Shown piece by piece: positions 22,701-37,700 of a stretch of 64,000 nt of DNA (the first letter of the stretch is position 1; each line of letters begins with the position of its first letter). Under the pieces are notes generated by a model that worked only from the letters and a program-made list of their open reading frames with translations, did no database searches and was not told where the DNA came from. Source of the stretch: Juglans regia (taxonomy: Eukaryota; Streptophyta; Magnoliopsida; Fagales; Juglandaceae); contig NC_049904.1 of the NCBI RefSeq assembly GCF_001411555.2, forward strand, positions 33,189,473 through 33,253,472, read 5' to 3'. The translations under genes were made by a program, and so were the position numbers.

Positions 22701-25700
22701 GCTTCACTATGCAGATATGCACAAATATTCAAGGTGCGTTCATGGTGATGGAAGAGTATCGAGGGGGTGGACGTCGGAACTGCATTCTAGTTCCAGATGG
22801 GAGAGATGAAAGAGGATGGTGGAAGCTGGCGGAGTTGTTAAGGGAAGCTGCTCGTATCGGTGGGCAGGCACCACTAGTGACAACGGCATTACTGAAACCT
22901 TCTTCGAACAAGGAGGCTCTTCAGCAACTGAGGCCTTTGAACCTATCCCATCAATTGGACAGGAGGGCTGCTAGTGGGGCTGTCACTGGTGCCGTGTCTG
23001 TAGGGTCTCAAGGACGTGAGGAAGATGGCAGGAGAGTTATTGGTCTTCAAAAGGAAATGATATTGCGGGTATTGACTGACATGCAAAATCAGATGGGGGA
23101 GCTGCAAGATAATATCTACTATTTGAAACGGTACGTTGAGGATCAAGGGGGGCAAATGGGGGCTGGGTTTACTAAGGGAGCAGGACATGGGCTGCCTGTT
23201 AAGACCCAAGAGACGGGCCCAAGGGGCAAACCAAGGGCAAGGAACCCATGGTCTTCGATGGGGATAAGGCAGGTCCTTCAAACGGGCCAAGGCCCAGCAG
23301 GCTGGTAAACAGACCCAGTGGGCCTGTTTGGAGGAGACGACGGGCCTCCCTTCCACATGTAGCGGTGGGTTTCGTTGAAGGCAGCGGGGCTCAACCTCAG
23401 GTGCCGGCGAAGGAGCTACGGCCACCAGTGAAGGTAGTAGTACCGGCAGCGGTAGTAGTATCGGAGGGTATTCAACACGTATCGGGTTTGAAGGAATAGC
23501 CCGAAATGCATGACCCGGTGAAAGTTTTTGGGTCGAATCTAGAACAGAACCGGGCGATGGTCACTTGCGATGCAAATGGTGGTCCAGGCAAGCCATCTTC
23601 GATGCAGGCAGAGGTAGAGGGGGATTTTGAAGGCCTGGAGTTGAGTACAACAAGGGTGGGAGCTATACAGGGAGGGGCGATACCCTATGGGCCGACACAG
23701 ACAATGCCGGCGAGACCTGGGCTGTCGCAAAATCCACCACCAACTATGGGTCAGGATCATAATTGCATTATGGTGGTAGAAAGGTCTCACGATGGGCGAA
23801 AGGAGGGAGAGGGGGAGAAAGAGCTTGCTGTGTTGGAGTATAAGGGTGGGTCAGAGGAGATGGAGATAGAAGGGGAAGACTCTTTGATCCTGTTTGACCC
23901 ATGTAAACACACAGCAGAACGGGTGGAGTATCCAGGAGAGGATCCAATACTAATAAGTATGATTCCTCCTACTCTTCCGTCTGACTAGGTTATGAAAAAG
24001 GTGGAGGAACTTAAGAGTTGTATGGGGATTTCATGTGAGGGCTACAAGGATCAGTTTAAGGCACTGATAATAGCAATGGAGGCAGGCCAACATGGGGAAG
24101 GAGGGGAATGCAAGTCATGGAAGAAACAAGGGGAGGGCTGGTTCAGTTGTTAAATGAAGCACAAAATATTGATTTGGAATGTTAGGGGCTGAATGAGATC
24201 AACAAACGCCTCTGAATAAGATCTCTTTTAAGACAATGGAAGATGGATATCCTATGTCTACAAGAAACAAAATTGAAGCTCATCACTAGAAGAACCATCC
24301 GGAGCATATGGAGTTGCCAATATGTCGGATGGTCGTATTTATCTTCGAAAGGGGCCTCAGGTGGAATTTTGGTCATGTGAGACAAAAGGGTAGTGGAAAA
24401 CATAGAGGAATTTGTGGGAGAATTTTCAATGGGGTGTCGTTTCAAAAACACAGAGGATGGTTTTATATGGGCCTTTGGAGGTATGTATGGCCCCAATTTA
24501 GATTGTGAGAGGAGGCTACTTTGGGATGAACTTGCTGGCCTATGTTCTTGGTGGGATGTACCTTGGTGTATTGGGAGAGATTTTAACGTGACTAGGTTCC
24601 CTAGTGAAAGATCAGGGGAGGGGCACAACCATGCTATGGTGGAATTTTCGGATCTAATTTTTGAATTGGGTCTTATGGATTTACCTTTGATGGAAGGTGA
24701 ATATACTTGGGCTAATAATCAAAGCTGGTCAAGATTGGACAGATTTCTCATATCTCCTTCTTGGGAGATACATTTTCCATATTTGTGTCAAAAAAGACTT
24801 CCAAGGATATGCTCGGATCACTTCCCGGTTATGTTGGATTGTGAAGGCATTCAAGGGGGTAGACGGCCTTTTAAGTTTGAGAATATGTGGCTAAAAACAG
24901 AGGGATTTGTGGATTTGATTAGGCAATGGTGGAATTCATTTCAACTCCAAGGCACTCCTAGCAATGTTTTGGCTGGGAAATTAAAGACTTTGAAGAAGGA
25001 ATTGAAGATATGGAATGAGCAAGTGTTTGGTGATGTAACTTTACAAAATAAGAGTTTATTCCAAGAGCTACAAAGCTTGGAGGGTGTAGGAGATGAACAT
25101 AGCCGAAAAGGGCAAGTGGTTTCTGAATAAGAAAGGCTGATTCTAATGGAGGAAATTTCGTAGAGACAAAAGTCAAGGGCATTGTGGCTTAGGGAAGGGG
25201 ACAAGTGCACAAAGTTTTTTCATCGAGTTGCGAACTCACACAAGAGGTTTAATACTATTGAGTCCATGAATATTGATGGAGACACTTCTAAAGTTCAAGC
25301 TAAGATAAAGGATCATGTGGCTGGATATTTTGAACATTTGTTGTCAAAACCTCATGAGTGGAGGCCTACTTTAGATGGACTAGCTTTTGAGTCCATTGAC
25401 CAAAGTAGTATGGATTGGCTAGTAATCAGAAAAATGAACAAGGATAAAGCTCCGGGACCGGATGGCTTTACTATAACATTTTTTCAGACTTGTTGGGAGG
25501 TGGTAAGGGAGGATGTCATGCAGGTTTTTCAGGAATTTTACAGTTTTGGAAAATTTGAAAAGAGTTTGAATGCTACTTTTATTGCACTAATCCCTAAAAA
25601 GGCGGGTGCATTAGATGTACAAGATTTTAGGTCTATTAGCTTAGTGGGTAGCATATACAAGATACTTTCCAAAGTCCTTGCTAATAGGATGAGCACGGTT

Positions 25701-28700
25701 ATGGACAAGATTATCTCAACGTCTCAAAATGCCTTCGTCAGAGGGAGACAAATCTTGGACTCGGTCCTTATAGCAAATGAGTGTTTGGACAGCAGAATCA
25801 AGTTGGGAGAACCAGGCATCTTATGCAAATTAGATATGGAGAAGGCCTATGATCATGTTAATTGGGACTTCCTGGTTTATATGTTGAATAGATGTGGGTT
25901 TAGGGAAAGATGGAGGACGTGGATGAAGCATTGTGTGTCAATGGCCCGTTTCTCGGTATTGGTAAATGGTGACCCTGTGGGCTTCTTTAATAGTTCGAGA
26001 GGCCTAAAACAAGGGGATCCATTATCACCCCTTTTATTTGTTCTAGTCATGGAGGCTCTAAGTAGAATGGTGTCGGCTGCGGTAGATGGAGGATTTTTTT
26101 CAGGATTTTCAGCGGGAGATACTAATCATGAGTCCATCATTATTTCCCACCTTTTGTTTGCGAATGACATTTTGCTGTTTTGTGAGGCAAATGTAGGACA
26201 TGTACAATCTTTGAAGGCTATCTTACTTCGTTTTGAAGCAGTATCCGGGTTGAAGATTAACCTTGCTAAGACGGAGATGGTTGTGGTGGGTGAGGTAAAT
26301 AACATTAGGGGGTTGGCGAACATTTTGGGATGTGTGGTTTCTTCATTGCCATTGAGGTATCTCGGTCTTCCGTTGGGGGCTTCTTTTAAGGCTAAAACAA
26401 TTTGGGAGGAGGTGGTGGAGAAAATAGAGCGTAGGTTAGCTGGGTGGAAAAGATTGTATTTAACTAAAGGAGGGCGGATCACTCATATCAAGAGCACTCT
26501 ATCTAACTTTCCCACATACTTTTTGTCTCTTTTTCCTCTCCCCACCAACATTGCAAATAGAATTGAGAAACTTCATCGTGACTTCTTGTGGGGTGGAATA
26601 GGAGATGAGTTTAAATTTCACTTAGTGGGGTGGGATAAGGTGTGTACTCCTTTGAGAGATGGAGGATTGGGTGTCCGTAATATGAGGGCCTTTAATAAGG
26701 CTCTATTGGGAAAATAGATGTGGCGCTATAATAATGAGAGAGGAGCTTTGTGGAAATGAGTGATAGACATGAAGTATGGAAGTACCCCGGGGGGGGAGGG
26801 GGGGGTGGTGGTGTTCTAGAGAGGGGAGGGGGGCATATGGTGTGGGATTATGGAAGTATATACAGAAAGGTTGGTGCTCCTTTGTTCGTCATACTCGGCT
26901 GTGTTTGGGGAATGGCAATAGGATCAGCTTTTGGTATGATGTGTGGGTGGGAGACATGGTGTTGAAGGAGACTTATCCCACTATATTCAGAATTACACAG
27001 GACAAAGAAGCTATGATGGCTGACCTGTGGGTTATAACTCATGTCACACAAGAATGGAACATTAGCCTTACTCGAGATACACATGATTGGGAAGGGGCGG
27101 AGCTAATGGAGTTTCTTAACCTGCTGTATACTGCTGATATTGCTGTCACAAATGAAGATGAGATGGAATGGAGACCTTCTAGGAAAGGGATTTTTTCTGT
27201 ACGCTCCTTCTATGAATCATCTACCATACAACATAGGCAGAATTTTCCTTGGAAGAACATTTGGAGGAGTAAGGCACCTACAAAGGTTGCTTTCTTTGTC
27301 TGGACAGCAGCTTTAGGGAAGATTCTGACTATTAATAATCTTAGAAGACGTGGTTTAATTATCATAGACTGGTGTTGTATGTGTAGAAATAGTGGCGAAT
27401 CGGTGGACCATCTACTCTTACATTGTGAGTTTGCAAAAGAAATTTGGAATTATTTCTTTAGTAGAATGGGAATTGCATGGGTAATGCCGGGAAGAGTGGT
27501 GGAACTACTAGCAAGTTGGAGAGAGATTATTGGGACACCACAGATAGCAGTTGTGTGGAAGATGGCTCTTTTATGTATTCTTTGGTGCATTTGGTGTGAA
27601 AGAAACGATAGACATTTTGAGGATCATGAACGCTCCTTGGAAGAGTTTAGGAGTTTTATGTGGAAGACTTTATTTATGTGGGCCATTGCTTTAGATATGA
27701 ATGGTCTCAGCTTCTATGATTTCCTTGTAACTATTTTTAGTTCCTAAATTGGTGTATCCACATGTATACTTCTAATGTACCTGGACTATGCCTACTCTTT
27801 GATAAATAAAATATCTTATTACTTATCAAAAAAAAAAAATTCCAGGGCATAAAGTACAACTCTTGCAAGGCATTCCAACCTCGTCTCCATATTATTTGCA
27901 GTTTTGACTAAAAGGATATTCAAACTGAATATGTACTCCTAGAAAAATTTTTTACGAATACACTTCCTAAGAAATAATTCTTTACAAATAGAACGAGCAC
28001 ATTTTCAGCTTGGGATGTCCCATCATGCATGTCCACTTTCCAAAAGTAAAAGATGGCATTATATTACCCTTATTTCAAGTAAAGATGTTTTAGTCCGAGT
28101 AAAACAATAATTGATATCCCTCCAAACAGATAGATTTAAACAGATGGACTGACAAGATGAGAAGACGGAAGTACACGTGTGCCATTTTTGTGGCCCCTCA
28201 TGACCAACTGATCTATACAGCCCAGAGGCAGAAAATTGGTTATCAAATGTTGCAGAACAGAAATTAAAAAGTAATATATTGCCACATTATTCATTAACTG
28301 ATATGATACAATATTTTTTGATAAAGCACCTTCCTACCTCCAACCACACAAACATTTGATTCTCTGTACTTCGAGACAAGTTTTGATTGCAACTCCAACC
28401 AGTTAGTCCTGGCAGTAGGCAAGGATGGAATCATGTCCTCCTCTAAAGAGCGCCACAAACATTCTCTAACAGAAGCCTGGAATGTTAAATAAAGTTTTAT
28501 AGATCAAGTAAATAGGCATAGCCTAAGTACACAGGAAGTATTCAAAAGAGAACACTTAGTTACAAGTTAGGAGCTAGAAAAGGAAACAGGAAAAACAACA
28601 GTGACATCAACAACCAGCTGTCCATCAACTAGAGTCAATAACACTTTTAAACAGTCCTATTTAAGAAAATCAGAAGACCAAGAACCAGGGACTTCTAGTA

Positions 28701-31700
28701 TGTTCTCACAAGATTTTATTTTATTTCTATAAGTAAAGATACCCTGTTTCATTAAAAAGTCACTGGGGGCATAACATAAGTACACAAAGAGAATTCAAAA
28801 GGAATGCCTTCTCTCGCAAATGGTAGGGTGGCATTTCTAGAAATATTTCTTTGGTAAGTGAGATAACTTTTATTAACAACCATAAAAAATAGGACATGGG
28901 GTACACACCAAACGTTCCTAGTTTGAGAAATTAAAAAAAAAAAATCCTGGAAACATAGAATAGGAAGACAGCGTCTGACATCCAATAGCATAGTAAATCA
29001 AAAAAAGAAAATCTTGAGTCCTTGACATTCCTCTTCTGATAAATATAAACAATGAATCTACATTTAAAAAATAGCAGATATAATTCAACTTACAGCTACA
29101 GGTGACGCATAAGTTCGATGATCTTCAAAAGCAACTTTGAGTGAAGAGATGTTGAGCTTGGGCAACTGAAGTTTCAATACCTCAAAGGTTTTCCCTGTTT
29201 TCTAAATTCCCCACAAAAAAAAAAAAAAAGGAGAGCTGTTAAAACTCAGCAAAGCTATACAAAAATCTGGAAAAAAAAAATGTTAATGTTTAAATGCCTG
29301 ACTCCAAGTCAGTTCAATGAAAGGCATGAAATGCTAAACTTCAGTTTTATTGAAGACATAACATTTTAGTTCTAAAGAAAACTTCTCAAACCACTCTTCA
29401 AGGGAATTGAGAGTAGAGGTCAAGCACATTTAAAGCAGATGGATTGGTAAAAAATAGGAAACTTGTCAGCTCTAACTTTGTAACCTATGAGCTGTAGATC
29501 AAATAGCTTTTTTCATTAGAATGAGAAGGAGGCTGAGGTTATAGGTTCAAGAAGACCCATTGAATGCATGTGTAACTTTTCGAAAAAAGAGTTAAGGATA
29601 ATAACTAGAATACAAATCTATTAATATATACATGTGTATAACTAGAATACAAATCACCTGAACAGTCTCAAGAAAGTCCTTCAGGAATAACTCCTGCATT
29701 GTCTTGGACTGATGAGTACAGGCCAAGACTTCCAACATGTGTTTGACAGCCAGCTCATACATCCCAAGAATGGCATACCACCTAGACCAAACCAGTTTTT
29801 AATTTAAAAAAATGCAAATTTTACATGCCAAAACTCATGAAAAATTATGACAGCACCAAGCACAGATAACCTACTCTCCAATATGGAAATGAACATGATC
29901 TTTAATATGCCCCCATGTAGTTCCTTCAAAAACAGAAACAGCTGTTCTATAGGTGCGAATTGCATGTTTAATCTGGAAACACAAGGTAGAAGCATTTTCA
30001 AGGAGATCCAACATTTAGGCAAACTAAGCATTATTTTTTGTAAATTTTATAACATAAATACCTGATCACTTTTTTTGTACTGATCACCAGAAAGAACAAG
30101 ATGAAATCCAAACTTCCGTAACATAGGAGGTTTGGATAACAAGTAGCAATAAGATGCTTGCTCAAGCATTACAGCTGAATGTAAAGGTTCCTAAGAAAAG
30201 AAATTTGTTATGAGCAAAAACTAGATCTCTTTTAATTTCATTTCGGATAAGATTGTGCATTACCTCATCGCAAATACGGAAGTATACAACAGCAGCGTCT
30301 TTATGCTGATCTCTTGCCTTCAACATCTCTACCCACCAAAGACCACATCGCGTTGCATTTTGCTGACCAGATGACCCAATTTTCTGCAATGGATGTCAAT
30401 TTAATGTTGTTGAACATCAATCAATGCCCAAACAGAGAAAAATAAATTCCAAGAGCATATTACTCATCGATAATTGTCAATTAAGCCACCCATTTTATAG
30501 AAAAAAAATTCTGAAGGAAATGTATATGAACAAGCAGTTCAAACGAATATCTGTGATGGAAGAGGTATATGAAGGTACAAAAAAGGAATTATTGAATAAA
30601 CAGAATAATCAAGGAGCAATTCAAAGAAACTCAATCAACTCAATTATTTTACAAAAGTACTAAAAAATTATTGTTGTTCTTTAATTCCAAGTATGATAAA
30701 CTAAGGGCAGACTAAACATACCAAATAAGTATTAAAAGCATTTTCCATGCAATACTCTGCTTCCTTTCTTGATTGATCCAACATGAAGAATGTAAGACCC
30801 ATCATCTCCTGCAAGAACGAGAGAATTTTAGATTGGGAGATCTAATAAACAAGATAATAGTTACCGCATCACCGGCACCATCAAAAGAGCAACAAATAGA
30901 ACTTCTGGAAGATGGACAAAATCATAAAATAAGCTAAATAACTGCAAAGGCTACACAGCATGTCGCAAGGTTATCAAAACAGAACTTTTAAAGCTGCAAC
31001 ACCTAAGAGGTCGTAACAATAGGCTTTCCTGTCAATTAAGCATCTTATTCATTAGGCCCCACATGCAGACTGCAGAGTTAAGCAAAAGTTACAAAAGGAA
31101 GAGAAAAGAGGTAGAAAACAGAAAAATAATAGCCAAATATAAATTACATGAACATAGTCAGCATATCCTCTAAAGTAGACACTTGACAACGCCTATTCTA
31201 AATCCACATGAAGCTTGCCCTAATTTACACGAGATGGAAATGCATTTGCACACTCATTGGTGCAGCTAAAAAACAATTGTTATGGTTAGATTCATTTAAT
31301 CAAATTAGTAAAGGGAGATTAACACTTTTTTTTATAGGTAAGAAAAGGGAGAACAACACATGAAGACATATTGCTCACTTTACCCCATAATCCATGGATT
31401 TATAAACAAGGAGAAGAGAATAAGAAAAGAGTTATCACACCTATATTAAATCAAAGAAAAATACTTTAGCCACAAAACGATTACACAAAAATAAATCTAC
31501 AAACTGACGTGGCTTGATACAGTGCGTCAGATTGTAAAGTTACTTTTAGTGTAAAGTAGATCTACGAATCACATGAAGCCATGTCAGTTTGTGGGTTTAC
31601 TTTTGTATAATCTCTTTGTATTTGTAACAGTTCTCTAAATCAAAAGGGTGTACTTATCAGCTGATTATATTTTCCTTTTTTTGATAAGTAAGAAAACTTT

Positions 31701-34700
31701 ATTGAATCGAATGAAACTAGGCAAAACCCATGTACACATGAAGTATACAAGATGAGACACCTAATTACATTCTAGAAAGCTGAAAAGTAGACAAAACTCA
31801 TGAACATTCACGGCCTTTAGTATAATAGCAGAAAACCAATGTAAAAGAGAGACTACAAATAAATTCCAGATTTCCCCCACTGCACGCTCCTTATTGTGGA
31901 AGTACCTATCATTCCTTTCCGTCCATAAACACCATATTAAGCACAATGGTCTCATCCGCCACACTGCTGCCAATTCAGGCTATTCAGAGGCCTATTCCAG
32001 CATACTAGTAGATATGCCACACTCTTAAGCATAACCCAACACAGCTCAGCTCTACTAAGAATGCCAGCCCATTTACCTATAAAAAAAAAAACTGAGAATG
32101 CCAGCCCATAACTCCCTAACCACATCACAATGTAAAAGTAAATGATCAATCGATTTCCCATTCCTCTTACACATGAAGCACAACTCCAAAACAACCGTAC
32201 CACGTTTCCATAGATTGTCCACCATCAAAATCTTCCCAAGCGCAGCTGTCCATGTGATAAAAGCGACTTTAGACGGCACAGAAACCCTCCATATGCTCTT
32301 CCATGGAAAAGAGTTAAGCTCGTGGATTGTCAAAACCTTGTAAAACGATTTAATAGTAAACTGTTTGCTCCCCTATGTTTCCACAGCATGCGATCACTCC
32401 CATTACCTCCCAAATTCACTAAATACAAGCTGAAAAAACCTTCAAGCTCATCAAGTTCACAATCCTGAGAGACTAATATTCCAAAGTACAGTCCCATTTA
32501 CATGAGATAGCACCTCTAAAACTGCTACCTTCTGGTTTCCAGCCAAATTGTAGACGACTGGAAAAACAATGTAAAGAGGTCTCTCGCCACACCATGCATC
32601 GAACCGAAAACGGGTTCTTGCTCCCTGACCCACCTCGAACTTGAGCTGTTTTTCAAAAATGTTTCACCCCTTTCTAATGAATTTACATAAGCTAACACCA
32701 TACGGCCCCCTACCCTCTTTAGAGTACCATCCCCCCCCCCCCAACCCCCAAAAAACTCACTTCCATACTTCTGATCAATAACCTCTCTCCACAATGAGTT
32801 CTCTTTCATTTGATATCGCCACAACCACTTTCCTACTGATGTCTTATTAAAAATACTCAAATTTCGCATCCCCAAACCACCATTCACAAATGGGCAACAC
32901 ACCCTTTGCCAATTCACAAGATGAAATTTGTTCTCCTCCCCCATGCCACCCCACAAAAATGCTCTAAACAATTTTTCCATCCGGTTTGCCACTCCCACCG
33001 GTAATGGAAATAGAGAAAGATAGTAAGTAGGAAGATTGGAGAGGGTGCTTTTGATAAGTGTTAATCTCCCCTCTTTTGATAGATATATTCGCTTCCAACC
33101 CGACAATCTTTTCTCAATCTTCTCTACCACACCGTCCCAAATACTTTTTGCTTTGAAAGACGCCCCCAAAGGAAGCCCAAGATATTTCATAGGAAGATCT
33201 ATGCAGCCTAGCAAGTTTGCAAGAAAGTTAATATTCCTCATGTCCCCCACCAGTTCCAGTTCCGACTTCCCCAAATTCATCTTGAGTCCCAAAACCGTTT
33301 CAAAACACAACAAAACAGCCCTTAAGGCTTGAATCTGGCCACAATCTGCATCACAAAAAATGAGAGTATCATCTGCAAATAATAAATGGGAAATGGAGGT
33401 AACACCATTACTATTGTTGCCCACCAAAAAATCAGCAATAAAGCCCCCCTTCATGCAGCCTTCACCATTCGACTCAATGCCTCCATAACGATGACAAAAA
33501 GAAAATGGCATAATGGGTCCCCTTGTCTCAAACCCCTCGAAATCTGAAAAAATCCACATGACTTGCCATTGACTAATACAAAGAACCGAGCGGTTGAAAC
33601 ACAATGTTTGATCCATTCACACCACTTGTTCCCAAAGCCACATCTCCTGAGCAAATAAAAGAGAAAATCCCAACACATGTGGTCGTAAGTCTTTTCCATA
33701 TCCAGCTTGCAAAGAAACCCTGGGATGCCTTCTCTTATCCGGCTGTCCAAACACTCATTAGCAATCAGAACTAAATCCAGGATTTGCCAGCCCCAGACGA
33801 AAGCATTTTGAGGTTTAGAAATGAGTGTATCCATCACCATACTCATTCGGTTGGCTAACACCTTTAGTATGATTCTACATATCCCACCTACCAAATTAAT
33901 AGGACGGAAGTCTTTCAATTCATAGGCTCCAGCTACCTTCGGGATAAGAGCAATGAAAGTAGCATTTAGTGACTTCTCAAACTTGTTAAAAGTATGGAAA
34001 TCATGAAAAACCTACATCACTTCTTCCTTCACTATATCCCAACACTATTGAAAGAAAGCCATAGAAAAAAATCCGGACCCGGAGTTTTATCTTTGCCCAT
34101 GCCTCTCACCACCAGATGCACCTCATCTTCATCAAACGGCCTCTCCAACCAGCTTGCTACACCCGAGTCCAGCTGGTCAAAGTTCAAACCATCTAGTTTG
34201 GGTCGCCATTCTGTTATTTGAGTCGGAATGGAGAACCTCAATGGCATTATTGCGCCTATGAGAATTAGCCACCTTGTGAAAAAACTTAGTGCATTTGTCG
34301 CCCTCCTTCAACCAAAGCACCCTAGATTTTTGCCTCCAAGATATTTCTTCCATCAATAAAACCTTCTCAATTTCAACTACAACCACATTCTTTCTTGACA
34401 AAGACTCCTCATTAACCTCTGTCTCCTCCAATGCATGCAACTCGTCCCAAAGAAGATTTTTCTGCACTTCTGTATGTCTAAAAACTTCATCATTCCACTT
34501 CTTTAAACTGAACTTAACTTAAGGGCTTTAAGTTTACCCGCCATAATAAAGCTGGGGGTACCATCAAAAGAATAATCAGTCCACCAAGTCCTTACCTTCT
34601 CTACAAAACCTTCAGCATAAAGCCACATATTCTCAAATTTGAAATATCGCCTACCTCCATGGATGCCACCACAATCAAGCAAAATTGGGAAATGATCAGA

Positions 34701-37700
34701 ACATACCCGTGGCAACCTCTTCTGACATAAATCCAGAAAGTGCATCTCCCAAGAATAAGAGAAGAGAAATATATCTAGTCTTGACCATCCTCTACTATTG
34801 GACCAAGTACAAGCCCCCTACCAAAGGGAGGTCCACAAGATTTAAATTAAAAATCAACTCTGAGAAATCTTCCATAGCCCTATCGACGTAGATGCCCCCG
34901 CCTTCTCACTGAGGAACCGAACAATATTAAAATCTCCACATAAACACCAAGGTAAATCCCATAAAGAATACAAACCAGCAAATTCCTCCCACAGAAAACT
35001 TCTATCTGTATCCACATTAGGCCCATACATGCCCGCAAAAGCCCACCTCCATCCATCCTCAATGTTTTTTAGAGAGACAGCCACTGAATAATACTCAATA
35101 CAATCCTCTACCAACTCCATCACTCTCTTATCCTACATCAACAACACACCTCCTAAAGCGCCCAATGAAGCTATGATTTTATGCTTCATAAGATGACATG
35201 CCCCTTGCCCTTTCAACATGTCCCTCCCCACGCTTCCCTCCTTATTATCATAGTTAATAGAACTTTGTAGACGCTTCAACTCCCTCTCCCGTTTTATTAC
35301 TGATTTCAGTTCCGTGTGTCTTCCTACTTCAATCGCAATTAGAGGAGTCTTAAACTACTCTTCAAATCCAACACAAGATATCCCCACCGTCTCTTGAACT
35401 TCCTCACCTTTTTTAGCACCCAATCTGACGTAAATTTGTAAGGAAGCTTTGGAGAGATAGTAGTGCATAATGGGATGGGACTGCCCATTGCTTCCTTGTC
35501 ACCCTCTGAAGAACAATCCATCTGCCCAGCACCCTTCAATACCTCTGTTGAAACTCATCTACCTCCATCAACCCCCCCAACCATTTCCAATAACCGCATC
35601 CCCTCCTTTGGCGTAGTCAACTCACGTAACGATGAAAAAAATTCCATCGTGGGGCATCCCCTGATAAACTCTCTACCAACTCCCCTTTCTCTAGTTCCTG
35701 AAGAAAAAACACCTCATTCACAGCCTCCCGAGCCTCCATATCCCCATCTACCACCTCTGACGGCGGGACCATTACCTGAATCATGCCTAGGGGTCGCCAG
35801 CAACCAACGAAGGGATTTGTACAGCCATCTAATTTGATAAACACTTGCATTGATGTCTCGTATATGTGTCTTTTTTTTTTTTTGGGGGGGGGGGGGAGGT
35901 ATCATAGAAATGAAAAAGAAAAAAAAAAAAGACAACAATGATAAGCTAAGGATTTGAAACTACCTGTATACCGGCATAGCGTTTCCAGGCTTTATCAAGC
36001 TTGTAATCTGTAGAAATTAGGCGATAATTCGACAATGCAAGTTCATAATCCCGCAACATGAAGGCATAGTCACCCAAAACCCTAATCTGTGATTCAATGG
36101 AGCTAAAGGTATACCTACAACATTGCATGTAAAAACTAAATTAGAAGAACACAACAACAGAAATGAGAAGCAAGCAGAGACAGGTTGTTAGAACTTGTGT
36201 ACAGCATACATAGGGCCAGCAGGAGAATCTGCCACATCTTCTTTCCCTTTCCTCCACCATAAGTTTTTTATTTGGTTTCTAAAACCTTTTCTCGTGGCAG
36301 AAACCTACCCATGATAAATATGACACAGAAAATAAAAAATAATAACAAACTTTAGCGCAATTATACATGGGAAAAGTACAAGATTCCTATCGCCTATGAA
36401 CTCAAAAATTGCTTGTATACAATACCTCTTGATTCAGCGCTCGTATTTTTTGCTCCATGTAAGGAATGATGTGTTTAGATGATAAATCTTGCAAAAGATC
36501 TTTTATCTGTTCCCATTTTATTCAAATAGATACCACAGTCAATCTTGCTGATGTAAGCAAGAATTTGAATAATTACCTATAATAACTTTTTTAAACCATT
36601 CACTAGGATAATGAAAAGTGATTTACCTCATTATAATCATCAACGTTAAGGAAGCAACCAAGACGCTGACTAGGCGAATCACCAGATTTCTGTCACAGTA
36701 CATACAACTATGGCCTTAACAAAACTCACTAAACTATGGCCTTAACACAACTCACTTTATACTATAATATTTTTTCATAAGTGACCCACTTTATACAACA
36801 ATGAAAAACAACAAAATATCATCTTCTAAGAAAGAGGTGAAGACAAAACAAATACATCCGTAAAGTAACTTACATAAGGAGCCCAAGGATTATCTTGACG
36901 CTCAACCATCTCATGGTCAGAAGAATTAATACAAAGTAATTGACAATCATGTAAGCCAAAGGTACTCCTCATGTCTGTTAAAATCTTAGCAGCTCTGCAA
37001 GAAGAAATAAAGTCCAAATAAGAAGCATATCCTAGATAAGCGACAAAGTTCTTTCCTCGAAAAGGGAAGTCATAGTACCAAAATTATATGCTATATCCAA
37101 AAGCAAAATCAATGGGAATATAGGAAAGAGGTTGGGCAGATTTCTCTATATTTATGAGATACGAGTCTAGGGATGGGCCTAAGATTTGGTTTTGGCACAA
37201 TCTATGATATGGTAAAAAAATTTGAAGGATGATTTCCCAATATCATATAATATTGTAGATGTGGATGTCAGTGGAATATGACATTTATCAGGCATGTTCA
37301 TGTTTGGGATCTAGAAATGGCCACCTCTTTTTTTAACTTTTTTTTTTTTTTATAAGAAACAATGCGGTCCTCTTTTTTTAACTTATTGTATTCTCTTTGA
37401 TTGAATAGTGTGGGAGAAGGCAGAATCAGTTGGATTCCTTCAAAAAGGATGTAATTTGAAGTTGTCTTTTTGCTCTGCTATTATTCCCAATGATGTCATT
37501 TCTTTATCATGGAAGTGCATATGGAAGAATAAGACCCCTATAAGAGTGGTTTACTTTACTAGGCTTGCGTGTGAAAAGGAGGCATCAATGGCAGACCTCA
37601 TGGAAATGTTGGGTGGCTCAATCCAATGGAATGTGAGCTTTATTAGGGCGGCCCATGATTAGGAAGTTGGCAGCTTTTCTGATTTTTTCAGACACACACC

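Larger units (their letters stand above)
22372..27839 (+). mobile_element. Near full-length L1-type LINE in TRAPPC8 intron 17 (antisense)
   Basis: A 5.47-kb element bounded by a 14-bp duplication AATTCCAGGGCATA (22358-22371 and 27838-27851; the first bases overlap the A-tail). It carries an ORF1-like region, then an ORF2 with endonuclease, reverse transcriptase and a C-terminal zinc-binding (zf-RVT) domain. It ends ACTTATC plus poly(A). It is a typical plant L1-clade element without LTRs. The host intron is 6.0 kb and the element is on the strand opposite TRAPPC8. ORFs are broken, so it cannot move by itself. Confidence 0.93.

Noticed and set aside
22490..23308. 272-codon frame as an independent host gene
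   Set aside because: It lies inside the TSD-bounded LINE, in the ORF1 position before the endonuclease/RT ORF.
24154..27747. Possible endogenous pararetrovirus or LTR element
   Set aside because: Endonuclease-RT-zf-RVT order, poly(A) tail, variable-length TSD and lack of LTRs, protease and integrase fit an L1-type LINE.
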